DNA from: Verrucomicrobium sp. BvORR034
GTDB taxonomy: Bacteria; Verrucomicrobiota; Verrucomicrobiia; Verrucomicrobiales; Verrucomicrobiaceae
DNA length: 64,000 nt
Assembly: GCF_000739635.1 (NCBI RefSeq)
Contig: NZ_BATQ01000010.1
Span: 22,905 to 86,904 of the forward strand
Direction of reading: 5' to 3'
This document shows, piece by piece, positions 51,818-60,196 of the stretch. The notes under the pieces were generated by a model. The model did not search any database, was not told where the DNA came from, and saw only the letters and a program-made list of their open reading frames with translations. The stretch's first letter is position 1. Every line of letters starts with the position of its first letter. The position numbers and the translations under genes were made by a program.

Positions 51818-52681
51818 ATGGCCTCAAAGGGCGATTTCTTTGCACACTGCAATAACTTGTCATTGGCAAAATCACCGGGTTGTTCCACTCTGTTGCCGCG
51901 CCAGAAACGATCACTGGCAAACCCCCAAGTGCCCCAGCTTTCCGCATCCCCCCCGCCCGCGGCTGCCGCAGCCGGCAAGCAGATTGTTTTTCAGGCCCGG
52001 CAGCTCAAAAAAGTCTATCACACCGGCGAGCTCGACGTCGTCGCCCTGCACGGAGTGAACCTCGACTTTTATTCCAGTGAACTGGTTGTGCTGCTTGGAG
52101 CTTCGGGCAGTGGCAAGTCCACGCTGCTCAACATCTTGGGAGGGCTGGATGTGCCGAGTTCCGGCTCTCTCCACTACAAGGGATGGGAGCTGACCGATGC
52201 CGAGGAAAACACGCTGACTCTGTTTCGCCGGAACTGCGTGGGCTTCGTCTTCCAGTTCTACAACCTCATCCCCAGCCTCACGGCGCGCGAGAACGTGGCG
52301 CTCATCACCGACATTGCCCGCGATCCCATGAAGCCGGAGGAAGCGCTGGATATGGTGGGGCTCTCAGCACGCATGGACCACTTTCCCTCCCAGCTCTCGG
52401 GGGGGGAGCAGCAGCGTGTTGCCATTGCCCGGGCCATTGCGAAGCGGCCCGAGGTGCTGCTGTGTGATGAACCCACCGGTGCTCTGGACGTGCATACCGG
52501 CATCACGGTGCTGGAGGCGGTGGAGCGGATCAACCGCGAGCTGGGCACCCTGACGGTGATCATCACCCATAACGCCGCGATGGCGGAAATGGCCGACCGT
52601 GTGCTGCACCTCTCTGACGGACAGATTGTGAAGACCCGCACGAATGAGACCCGCATGCCTGCATCGAAGCTGGAATGGTGA
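51818..52681 (+). CDS. ABC transporter ATP-binding protein (MacB/LolD type)
   Basis: A 287-residue ATPase with Walker [10 protein letters not shown], the Q-loop region [12 protein letters not shown], the signature [16 protein letters not shown], Walker [13 protein letters not shown] and an H-loop in VIITHN. The LolD/MacB subgroup is indicated by the [17 protein letters not shown] type region and the two genes that follow. The first 50 residues are not conserved in the family; a GTG at 51929 (residue 38) is a possible true start, as no Shine-Dalgarno is clear at 51818. Confidence 0.93.
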   Translation: MASKGDFFAHCNNLSLAKSPGCSTLLPRQKRSLANPQVPQLSASPPPAAAAAGKQIVFQARQLKKVYHTGELDVVALHGVNLDFYSSELVVLLGASGSGKSTLLNILGGLDVPSSGSLHYKGWELTDAEENTLTLFRRNCVGFVFQFYNLIPSLTARENVALITDIARDPMKPEEALDMVGLSARMDHFPSQLSGGEQQRVAIARAIAKRPEVLLCDEPTGALDVHTGITVLEAVERINRELGTLTVIITHNAAMAEMADRVLHLSDGQIVKTRTNETRMPASKLEW

Positions 52682-52812
52682 AGCCGCGGGAGCCGGAATG
52701 ATCAAATTCAAAATGATAGATTGTAGATGAGGAAACAACAGAGCCTCCCAACTCCGCCACGAGGAGATGCTTCATTTATCATTCATAATTTATAATTCAT
52801 CATTTCCTTCTG
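52682..52812. repeat. AT-rich spacer with dispersed ATTCAT-type repeat
   Basis: The 131-base gap between the ATPase and permease genes contains AT-rich sequence (52770-52803: TCATTTATCATTCATAATTT and TATAATTCATCATTTCC) that matches the repeat seen at 59384-59533. It is placed directly before the permease start codon. Confidence 0.6.
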
Positions 52813-55179
52813 ATGCTCTCTCCTCTCGACCGCAAGCTGTTCCGCGACCTGAGCCGCATGAAGGGCCAGATGGTGGCAGTGAGCCTGGTCATGGCCTGCG
52901 GGCTGGCGATGATGGTGATGACGCGCAGCCTCATCCTCACGCTGGACTCCACCAGGGAGGCCTACTATCAGCGCTACCGGATGGCAGATGTGTTTGGTTC
53001 GCTGAAACGGGCGCCGCTCGCCATGGCGGACCGGCTGGCGGCGATCCCGGGCGTGACGGCCGTGGAGCCGAGGGTGGTGCTGGACGTGACGCTGGACCTG
53101 CCGGGGCTGGCCGAGCCCGCCACGGGCCATATTGTCTCGCTGCCGGAAGACAAACCGCAGGTGCTGAACCAGCTCTTCCTCCGCATGGGGCGCATGCCGC
53201 GCCTGGATGAGCGGCGGGAGGTGGTGGTGAGCGAGGCCTTTGCACAGGCGAATTTCCTGAAACCGGGCGATTCCGTCTCTGCCGTGATCAACGGGCGGCG
53301 GGACACGCTGGTGGTCACGGGCATTGCATTGTCACCGGAATTCGTGTTTGAAGCGAGGGCGGGTGAAACCCTGCCGGACAACAAGCGGTACGGCGTCTTC
53401 TGGATGAACTACCGTGCCGTGGCGGTGGCGTACAACATGGACGGCGCCTTCAATGACTTCTGCGCCGACCTGGCTCCAGGCACCGCGCCCGGCCCCGTGC
53501 TGGCGGAGATGGACCGTCTGCTCATCAACTATGGGGCACTGGGGGCTTACACGAGGAAGGATCACGCCTCCGCCATGCGGCTGGATGACGAAATTCGCGT
53601 GCTGACGGCGCTGTCGGTGGCTTATCCAGTGGTCTTCCTGAGCGTGGCGGCCTTCATGGTGAATGCGGTGCTCGCACGTCTGGTGCGGCTCCAGAGGGAA
53701 CAGATCGCCCAGCTCAAGGCTTTGGGTTACTCCTCGACCCAGGTGGGGTTCCACTACATGAAGTTTGCTCTGGTGATTGTGGTGCTGGGCACCATTCTTG
53801 GCGGCATTGCCGGGCGTTATATGGGCGGTGGGCTGGTGAATCTCTACACCATGTTCTTCCGGTTCCCGTCGTTGGAGTTCACCTTCGACTTCAGTGCACT
53901 CGGGCTGGCGTTGCTGGTGAGTGCGGGCGCTGCTTCTCTGGGCGTGGTGAAGGTGGTGCGTCAGGCGGTGAAGTTGCCGCCTGCGGAGGCCATGCGGCCG
54001 GAACCGCCTGCGGATTTCAAGCCTTCCATTCTGGAGCGACTCGGTTTGACCAAGGGGTTCAGCCCCGGCTTCCGCATGGCCTTGCGCAATATCGAGCGCA
54101 AGCCGTGGCAGGCTGTGTTCACCATGTTTGGCCTCTCCCTGGCGACCGGGCTGATGGTGCTGCCGGGAGCGATGAACGACAGCATCGACTACCTGCTCAC
54201 CTACCAGTGGAATCTGCAGCAGCGGCAGGACGTGGTGGTGTTCCTCACGGAGCCGGCATCGCCGACGGGGTTCCATGACATCGAGCATCTGCCCGGCGTG
54301 CTGCGGGCGGAGCCCGTGCGCAGCGTGCAGGCACGGCTGCGGTATGGGCATCATTCCCGCAAGCTGGCCATCACGGGCATGCCTAAAGGGGCCAGCCTGA
54401 ACCGCCTGCTGGATGACAAGGGCAACACCATCATCCTGCCGGATGAAGGGCTGGTGATGTCCGAGAAGCTTGCCGAGATCCTGGGGGCCAGGATTGGCGA
54501 TGAGGTACAGGTAGAAGTGTTGGAGGGTCAGCGACCGCTGCGACGCGTCGCCATCACGGGACTCATCACCGACTATGCAGGCGTGCAGGCCTATATGGAT
54601 ATCGCCAGCCTGCGCCGCATGATGCGGGAGGGCGATACGATCAATGGCGCGTATCTGAGCGTGGATCAGGCGAAGTGGGCGGAGTTCATGCGCGAGGCCA
54701 AGGACACCCCGCGGGCCTCCATCGTGCTGGTGAAAAAGGAACAGCTCGCCGCCTTTCGCAACACCACGGGGCAGAGCATCGGGATCCTCAGAAAACTCTA
54801 CTTCACTCTCGCGGTGATCGTTGCCTTCGGCGTGGTGTACAACAGCTCCCGCATCGCCCTTTCCGAACGCAGTCGCGATCTGGCGACGCTGCGGGTAGTG
54901 GGATTCAGCCAGAAGGAGGTGGCCAGTGTGCTGCTGGGTGAGCTGGGCCTCCTGGTCTTGGGCGCTCTGCCGCTGGGGCTCTTGTTTGGTCGTGGACTCA
55001 CCACCTTTATCATCAGCTCCTTCAGCACCGAGACCGTGCGCATGCCGCTGGTCATCAATCCCGCCACCTACTCAGTGGCTGTGATTGTGGTGCTCTCCGC
55101 CGCCGGTCTCTCCTTCCTGGTGGTGAGCCGCCTGATCCAGAAGCTGGACATGGTGGGAGTGTTGAAGGCGAGGGACTGA
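52813..55179 (+). CDS. ABC transporter permease, FtsX/MacB-type duplicated
   Basis: A 788-residue membrane protein with two FtsX-type halves. Half 1 has an N-terminal helix (about 20-40), an extracytoplasmic domain (about 45-265) and a cluster of three transmembrane helices (about 270-400). Half 2 repeats the layout: a helix near 435, an extracytoplasmic domain (about 460-660) and three helices (about 670-780). The GYSSTQVGFHYMKFALVIVV and LRVVGFSQKEVASVLLGELG segments are the paired FtsX signatures. Gene order ATPase, permease, HlyD-like adaptor suggests an export system for small molecules, lipoprotein or peptide; substrate unknown. Confidence 0.93.
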   Translation: MLSPLDRKLFRDLSRMKGQMVAVSLVMACGLAMMVMTRSLILTLDSTREAYYQRYRMADVFGSLKRAPLAMADRLAAIPGVTAVEPRVVLDVTLDLPGLAEPATGHIVSLPEDKPQVLNQLFLRMGRMPRLDERREVVVSEAFAQANFLKPGDSVSAVINGRRDTLVVTGIALSPEFVFEARAGETLPDNKRYGVFWMNYRAVAVAYNMDGAFNDFCADLAPGTAPGPVLAEMDRLLINYGALGAYTRKDHASAMRLDDEIRVLTALSVAYPVVFLSVAAFMVNAVLARLVRLQREQIAQLKALGYSSTQVGFHYMKFALVIVVLGTILGGIAGRYMGGGLVNLYTMFFRFPSLEFTFDFSALGLALLVSAGAASLGVVKVVRQAVKLPPAEAMRPEPPADFKPSILERLGLTKGFSPGFRMALRNIERKPWQAVFTMFGLSLATGLMVLPGAMNDSIDYLLTYQWNLQQRQDVVVFLTEPASPTGFHDIEHLPGVLRAEPVRSVQARLRYGHHSRKLAITGMPKGASLNRLLDDKGNTIILPDEGLVMSEKLAEILGARIGDEVQVEVLEGQRPLRRVAITGLITDYAGVQAYMDIASLRRMMREGDTINGAYLSVDQAKWAEFMREAKDTPRASIVLVKKEQLAAFRNTTGQSIGILRKLYFTLAVIVAFGVVYNSSRIALSERSRDLATLRVVGFSQKEVASVLLGELGLLVLGALPLGLLFGRGLTTFIISSFSTETVRMPLVINPATYSVAVIVVLSAAGLSFLVVSRLIQKLDMVGVLKARD

Positions 55180-55306
55180 CCATTGAAATTAGGAATGATG
55201 AATTTGGAATTTGGAATGACTGAGACGGCATCGAGGGCGTCTGCCCAAGGTTGAGCGCCGCCGTCATCCACCGCTCACCACTTACCTCTTACTCCTTACC
55301 GATACC
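55180..55306. repeat. Spacer with AATTAGGAATGATGAATT repeat
   Basis: 127 bases between permease and adaptor. Bases 55185-55204 share about 20 identical bases with 59409-59429 (core GAAATTAGGAATGATGAATT). It is a truncated copy of the element at 59381-59537. No other feature seen. Confidence 0.6.
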
Positions 55307-56707
55307 ATGGCCACCGACTCCACCCCCATCGTCAAGCCGCAGGATACTGAAACACCCCCTTGGGATGCGAAACGAAACAAATCCAAGAAGGGACGTTTTC
55401 GAAAGTTCCTCATGTGGGTCTTCATCATCACCATGGTCGGCCTGGTGGGTTATGGGCTGAAGCCCAAGCCGATCGAGGTGGAACTGGGTGAGGTGGGCAA
55501 AGGACCGCTGACGGTGAACGTGGTGGAGGAGGGCAAGACCCGCATCCGCAATCGCTTCGTCATCTCCGCTCCGGTGGCCGGGCAGATGCGCCGGGTGCCG
55601 TTCAAGGCGGGAGACATCATCGAGGCGAACAAGACGGTGATCACGACCATTGCACCAGTGACCACCCCGCTGCTGGATCCTCGTGCCAAGGCGCAGGCTG
55701 AGGCTCGCCTGCAGGGGGCAGATGCCGGTCGCGATCGCGCCAAGCAATCGCTGGAAATGGCCCGCACCGCCGACAAGTTTGCCCAGGCCAATTGGGAGCG
55801 GAACAAGGGCCTGGCCAAGACGGGCAGCATCTCGGTGACGGATCGCGACAATGCGGAGAGAGATGCGGACATGCGGTCCCGCGAGGTGCGTGCGGCGGAG
55901 TTTGCCCAGAAGGTGGCAGAGTATGAGTGGCAGCAGGCCAAGGCGGCGCTGCTTCAGATCGAGTCCCCGGTGGGCACGGATGGAGCACCCGGTGCCGAGG
56001 TGGAGCTGCGGGCTCCGGTTTCCGGACGAGTGCTGAAGGTGCAGCAGGAGAGCGCCATGGTGGTGACCCCGGGGGTCGCGATCATGGAGATTGGCGATCC
56101 CTCAGACATCGAGATCGAGGCGGAGATCCTTTCCCGTGATGCCGTGGCGATCAAGCCGGGGGCGGATGTGCTCATCGAGCAATGGGGTGGCGACGCACCA
56201 CTGAAGGGGCGCGTGCGCCTCGTGGAGCCTGCGGCCTTTACCAAGGTATCCGCCCTGGGGGTCGAGGAACAACGCGTGTACGTGCTGAGCGATCTGGTGG
56301 ACCCTCCCAAGGAAGCGGCGGCGCTGGGCGATCGCTACCGGGTGGAGGTGCGCGTGGCCGTCTGGCAGCAGCCGGACGTGACGCTCATTCCTGCCGGGGC
56401 TTTGTTTCGTGAGGGGAACGCGTGGAAGACCTTTGTGTATGACACTGGCCATGCTGCCAAAAGCGAAGGAGGCAGCCCTGCGCCTGCCAGTGGCAACGGT
56501 GCCATGGACCGGCTCAAGTCTGCGGTGGGTGACAAGGTCAAGAATGGCGTCAGTGCGAAGGCGAAGAAGATCGATGTGGAAGCCGGTCGCACCGATGGCC
56601 GCCAGACCCAGGTCTTGGGCGGCATCGAGGTGGGGACCAAAGTGCTGCTGCACCCGCCGGACAGCGTGAAAGATGGGGTGGCGGTGATCGCGAGAGGGGA
56701 GGGGTGA
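55307..56707 (+). CDS. HlyD-family membrane fusion (adaptor) protein
   Basis: A 466-residue periplasmic adaptor with an N-terminal membrane helix (about 33-50), a biotinyl-lipoyl half-motif (VISAPVAGQMRRVPFKAGDI), a long helical hairpin (about 115-215) and the second lipoyl half (LRAPVSGRVLKVQQESAMVV), followed by a beta-barrel and membrane-proximal domain. A linker at about 385-425 is Gly/Ala/Lys-rich. With the preceding ATPase and permease it forms a MacAB-like pump; no outer-membrane channel gene is in the operon here. Confidence 0.92.
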   Translation: MATDSTPIVKPQDTETPPWDAKRNKSKKGRFRKFLMWVFIITMVGLVGYGLKPKPIEVELGEVGKGPLTVNVVEEGKTRIRNRFVISAPVAGQMRRVPFKAGDIIEANKTVITTIAPVTTPLLDPRAKAQAEARLQGADAGRDRAKQSLEMARTADKFAQANWERNKGLAKTGSISVTDRDNAERDADMRSREVRAAEFAQKVAEYEWQQAKAALLQIESPVGTDGAPGAEVELRAPVSGRVLKVQQESAMVVTPGVAIMEIGDPSDIEIEAEILSRDAVAIKPGADVLIEQWGGDAPLKGRVRLVEPAAFTKVSALGVEEQRVYVLSDLVDPPKEAAALGDRYRVEVRVAVWQQPDVTLIPAGALFREGNAWKTFVYDTGHAAKSEGGSPAPASGNGAMDRLKSAVGDKVKNGVSAKAKKIDVEAGRTDGRQTQVLGGIEVGTKVLLHPPDSVKDGVAVIARGEG

Positions 56708-56734
56708 TCAGGGGCGGAGAGATGCTTTCAGAGA

Positions 56735-56767
56735 CAGGATTAACAAGATTTTTAGGATTAACAGGAT
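56735..56767. repeat. Direct repeat of AGGATTAACA
   Basis: The sequence AGGATTAACAAGATTTTTAG followed by GATTAACAGGAT contains two direct copies of AGGATTAACA 17 bases apart, in the 208-base gap after the adaptor gene. Similar AGGATTAACA strings are common interspersed repeats. No gene or terminator was identified in 56708-56915 apart from this. Confidence 0.55.
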
Positions 56768-56915
56768 GTGTCTTCAGGTCTTTTCTTATGATGGGTGATT
56801 GAGTGGGAGATGGGCCACCTTTCGGCCGGGGTGGAGGTGGGTGTGGATGGAGTGCTCATTGGGCAGGCTCCATAGTTTCTGTTTTCACCCCCGCGGAGTC
56901 GCGCTATGCATCCTC

Positions 56916-57236
56916 ATGCCACTTTCCTACTCCTCTGCCACCCTCGCCGACCTGCACATGCTGATTGAGCAGGTGAAGTTCAATGAAGAGGAATACTACG
57001 CCGGAGCCCCCACGGAGGAGATCCGGGAAGACTGTGAGCGCATGGTGAACACGTTCATTCAGGCGGTTGTCATGGCCCTGAAGCGTGGGGTGGAAGTGGA
57101 GGACATCTTTCACCTGGCCCAGAAGCTGACCATCGCCTTTGAAGACGAAGAGACTGAAGAGGCCGAGAGGGCGGATGAATACATCGCGGAGGTGATGAAC
57201 ATTCTGGAGATTGAGGATTGGGAGGACAACGTGTGA
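56916..57236 (+). CDS. Small acidic helical protein, unknown
   Basis: A 106-residue protein with strongly acidic C-terminal half (EDEETEEAERADEYIAEVMN) and predicted all-helical structure. No signal peptide, membrane helix or known motif recognised. Start at 56916 chosen because the composition upstream in the same frame is unlike a protein. No evident operon partner: the adaptor gene is 208 bases upstream. Real coding is suggested by its normal composition and by the acidic, helical pattern. Confidence 0.68.
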   Translation: MPLSYSSATLADLHMLIEQVKFNEEEYYAGAPTEEIREDCERMVNTFIQAVVMALKRGVEVEDIFHLAQKLTIAFEDEETEEAERADEYIAEVMNILEIEDWEDNV

Positions 57237-57247
57237 GGGGAATGGAT

Positions 57248-57496
57248 TCCGAACCCGGAGGGTTCACCTTGAATAGCCACGGGTTGGGCGAGTGGAGCGA
57301 GCCAAACCCGTGGGAAGCGTCGATGCCGTGTTACCGCGGAGCGGTAGGCCCTGGGCGAGTGGTTCCTGCGTGAGACGTTTGACCGCGCTGATGGCCTACC
57401 GCTCCGCGGTAGAATTGCGCTTGCTCGTATTCCATGGGTTGCACTCGCTACGCTCGTTTCACCCATGGCTATGCACGGTGAACCCTCCGGGTTCGA
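57248..57496. repeat. Nested inverted repeat element, copy B
   Basis: The outer ends (57249-57268 and 57477-57496) are reverse complements of about 20 bp and match the ends of copy A at 50114-50200. The right part (57431-57496) matches most of copy A, including a CACTCGCTACGCTCGTTTC-type interior. Inside, a perfect 19-bp inverted repeat (57332-57350 and 57393-57411) appears to be a second element inserted in the first. No coding capacity. Confidence 0.8.
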
Positions 57497-57620
57497 GGAC
57501 CCAGGCTGCGTTGGTGGAGTGATCCGATCTCGGGTTTGGATCGGGCAACATAGGACTTTGAAATTGGAGGCGGTATATGCGTCCTGACATCGACTGATTT
57601 ACATCACCTGATCCCGCTTG

Positions 57621-57636
57621 TCCCGACGCGTCGGGA
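57621..57636. repeat. Perfect 16-bp palindrome
   Basis: TCCCGACGCGTCGGGA is its own reverse complement. It directly abuts the left arm of the larger inverted repeat that begins at 57637. Confidence 0.8.
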
Positions 57637-57821
57637 TGGAGTGCGTGCGTGAAGCGCCGCTTTCGTGGATTGGGGTAGTTTAATGGAACCTGTGGAGGTG
57701 AGCAGGGGTGTTCCCATGGCGAGATCGAGGTGCCCAGCAAAGGTTCGTCATGCTGAGGTGTCATCTGCCGTCACACATGGTTACTCCGCAGGCAAAAGCG
57801 GCGCTTCACGCACGCACTCCA
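57637..57821. repeat. 185-bp element with perfect 27-bp terminal inverted repeats
   Basis: The arms 57637-57663 and 57795-57821 are exact reverse complements 131 bases apart. The interior has no supported gene; open frames there lack recognisable features. This looks like a MITE or the remains of an insertion element, but no transposase is present in the window. Confidence 0.75.
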
Positions 57822-57925
57822 CAGCGGCTGCGCCGCCAGGTGGAGAATACGCTACTTTGTCTGATAGCTATTCAGCCACCGGTGCGGCTCGATAAATCCA
57901 CTTGGGCCCGGCGTGTGGTAGGGCT

Positions 57926-59293
57926 CTACTTCCCGCTCTCCAAAATCTCCTCCAGCACGCGCCCTTCCACATTGGGGATCTGAAGCTTCAGCAGCTTCGC
58001 GATGGTGGGGGCGACGTCGAGGTTGGCCATGCGGGGGAGGACGACACCGGGTTTGATGCCGGGGCCGGAGGCGATGAAGATGCCGTCAAGCTCCGGGTCG
58101 CTGGCGAGGTAGCCGTGGGTGCCAGCGTAGTTCTCGGTGGGTCCGGCAGTCACATCCCCGGCGGCGCTGTTGTTGAAGGCATAGCCGACCTTGGGATAGA
58201 GGATGAGATCGCCGACGCCCTGGTTTTCCTCGGGGGTGGGCATGCCTAGAGTGGGGCCGTCGGTTCCCTCGATGACCTTGTCGATGCCTTCGGCCTGGTT
58301 GAAGAGTTCCTTGAGCTTGGGCAGGAACTCGGCACGGCGGGCGGGATCGGTGACGTACACAAAGGCCATGCCTCCTTGGGTGACGGCGGCGGCCTCACAC
58401 TGGCGGATGTTGGGGCCGAGGGCGCGCACCAGGCCGGCCTGCTTGAGGATGACATTCGGGTACACGTACTTCTGCACCTTCTTGAACCCGTGGTCGGTGG
58501 CGATGAAATAAGTGGTGCGGTCTTTCATGCCTGCCTTCTCCACCGAGGCCACGAGGTCGCCGATGAGGCGGTCGGCATAGGCGAGCGCCGTGTAGCTGGG
58601 CCAGCTCTGCGGACCGTAGCGGTGGTGGTTCGCGTCCGTGTTCAGCGTGTGATACATCAGGAAGTTCGGCTTGTGCTCGGTGAGCATGTGAATGGCTGCC
58701 TGAGTCCAGGTGGAGTCTCGCCAGGCGATGTTCTTGCCCTGAGGCCCTTTGTGGAACCAGGTGACCTGTTCCGGCGTGAGGAGGCCTTTGGCGATCATCT
58801 CCTTTTCCACGGGACCTTCCGCATTGGGGAGTTCAGGGAAACTCCAGGTGATGGTGGGGGCGCGGGTCACGGCCACCCAGTCGGCCTCGGCCGTGGTCAG
58901 ATTGGCCGCATGGGCCAGATCGTACAGTGTAGGGGCAAACACGAGCTTGTCCTTGTCCACCCACTGCTCGATGACCGGCGGCTTGTCCACGCCCTGGCGG
59001 ACCAACAGGCCGTTGAAGAGCACGCCGTGTTTCCGGGGAGAAACGCCGGTGACCAGCGTGGTGTGATTGATCCAGGTGATGGAGGGATTGGAAACCGTCA
59101 TTGCCTCCGTGCTGGCACCTTCGGCGGCCAGCTTGCGCAGATTCGGCAACGGCAGCGATGGATCCTTCCACATGTAAGCCGGGAAGCCATCCACGCTGAT
59201 CAGCACGACACTGCGATCCTTGGGTTCCAGCGCAGGGGCGAGGAGCGGGAGGCTGAGGCTGAGGGCGAGAGTCAGCGTGAAAAGGGGGCGCAT
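57926..59293 (-). CDS. Exported nucleotide pyrophosphatase/phosphodiesterase family protein
   Basis: A 455-residue exported protein (signal peptide about 1-21) of the alkaline phosphatase superfamily. It has metal-binding Asp35 (ISVDGF), the nucleophile Thr73 (NPSITWINHTTLVTGVSPR), DANHHRYG (Asp/His ligands), IATDHGF (Asp/His ligands) and GTHGYLAS (His ligand). The set is that of type I phosphodiesterase/nucleotide pyrophosphatase, sometimes called the ENPP group. Substrate unknown. No operon partner; a repeat element separates it from the next gene. Confidence 0.9.
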   Translation of the reverse strand: MRPLFTLTLALSLSLPLLAPALEPKDRSVVLISVDGFPAYMWKDPSLPLPNLRKLAAEGASTEAMTVSNPSITWINHTTLVTGVSPRKHGVLFNGLLVRQGVDKPPVIEQWVDKDKLVFAPTLYDLAHAANLTTAEADWVAVTRAPTITWSFPELPNAEGPVEKEMIAKGLLTPEQVTWFHKGPQGKNIAWRDSTWTQAAIHMLTEHKPNFLMYHTLNTDANHHRYGPQSWPSYTALAYADRLIGDLVASVEKAGMKDRTTYFIATDHGFKKVQKYVYPNVILKQAGLVRALGPNIRQCEAAAVTQGGMAFVYVTDPARRAEFLPKLKELFNQAEGIDKVIEGTDGPTLGMPTPEENQGVGDLILYPKVGYAFNNSAAGDVTAGPTENYAGTHGYLASDPELDGIFIASGPGIKPGVVLPRMANLDVAPTIAKLLKLQIPNVEGRVLEEILESGK

Positions 59294-59380
59294 TCCGGTA
59301 AGTGGTGAGAAGTAAAAGATGGGTGGTGGAATACGGGGGCTGAGGCGGGAAATTGCGTCAGGGGTGGGGGGACGAAAGTT

Positions 59381-59537
59381 TTAACCACAGAGGCGCAGAG
59401 AACACGGAGGGAGCTTCTGAAATTAGGAATGATGAATTAGGAATTATGAATGAAGCCTCCGAAGCTCCTTGCTTGGGGGTCGGGTAATTCATTCATAATT
59501 CATCATTTCTAATTCCTAATTTTCGCTCTGTGGTTAA
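59381..59537. repeat. 157-bp MITE-like element whose end supplies a stop codon
   Basis: Terminal 12-bp inverted repeats are perfect: TTAACCACAGAG at 59381-59392 and CTCTGTGGTTAA at 59526-59537. Inside, AT-rich arms (59409-59445 and 59488-59524) form an imperfect inverted repeat. The right end contains the TAA stop of the response regulator gene. Fragments of the AT-rich arms occur at 52770-52803 and 55185-55204. Confidence 0.8.
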
Positions 59538-60196
59538 ATCAGTCTTTCCTTCAATGCCTTCGCCACTGCGCCGGTTCTTGTGTTGACTTCGAGTTTTTCA
59601 TAGATCCGCCGCAGGTAGGTGTCCACGGTGTGGACGCTGAGGGTGAGGCGGTCGGCGATCTCTTTTTTGATGAGGCCTTTGACCATGAGGTCGAGGATCT
59701 CTTTTTCCCGGGTGCTGAGGCCGTAGTCGTGGGTCTTGGGCGCGAGCTTGGAGAACATCTCCAACACGCGGCGGGCGATGCGGGGATTCATGGGCGAGCC
59801 GCCTGCAAGGGCTTCGCGGATCGCGGAAACAATGGCATCGGCTCCGGCGGTTTTCAGGAGGTAACCGGCGGCGCCGGCGCAGATGGCATCGAAGATCTTC
59901 TCGTCGTCCTCAAACACCGTGAGGATGATGACGAGTGTGTCCGGGCTGCGCTCACGGAACAGACGGATGCCCTGCAGACCACTCATGCCGGGCAGGCCGA
60001 CGTCGAGGAGGATCACATCGGGCCGGGTGAAGCGGGTCATGCCCTCCAGGGCGGTCTCGCAGGAGTCGAAGTCATGGGCGCAGGAGAGGTCCGGCTCGCT
60101 CTGCACCACGCGGGCGAGGGTGCGGCGGAAGGATGCGTGGTCTTCCACGATCCAGATGATCCTGGGGGCAGAGCTGTCAGCGGGCGAGTCCGTCAT
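59534..60196 (-). CDS. Response regulator, NarL/LuxR type
   Basis: A 220-residue regulator: receiver domain (about 10-130) with acidic pair IVEDH, phosphoacceptor Asp65 (VILLDVGLPG), a conserved Thr (IILTVFEDD) and Lys (GYLLKTAGAD); then a GerE-type helix-turn-helix (about 155-215; LSTREKEILDLMVKG, SVHTVDTYLRRIYEKLEV). The ATG at 60196 overlaps the kinase stop (ATGA), so it is coupled to the kinase. The stop codon lies inside a repeat element. Confidence 0.96.
   Translation of the reverse strand: MTDSPADSSAPRIIWIVEDHASFRRTLARVVQSEPDLSCAHDFDSCETALEGMTRFTRPDVILLDVGLPGMSGLQGIRLFRERSPDTLVIILTVFEDDEKIFDAICAGAAGYLLKTAGADAIVSAIREALAGGSPMNPRIARRVLEMFSKLAPKTHDYGLSTREKEILDLMVKGLIKKEIADRLTLSVHTVDTYLRRIYEKLEVNTRTGAVAKALKERLI

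Larger units (their letters stand above)
57237..57925. other. Non-coding repeat-rich interval
   Basis: About 690 bases between a small plus-strand gene and the minus-strand phosphodiesterase gene. It contains a nested inverted repeat element (57248-57496), a 16-bp palindrome (57621) and a 27-bp inverted repeat pair (57637/57795). The remaining 57497-57620 and 57822-57925 show no gene, promoter or terminator I can support. Confidence 0.65.

Noticed and set aside
57292..57983. Short open frames in the repeat-rich gap
   Set aside because: They read through inverted repeats and have no motif, signal or normal protein composition.
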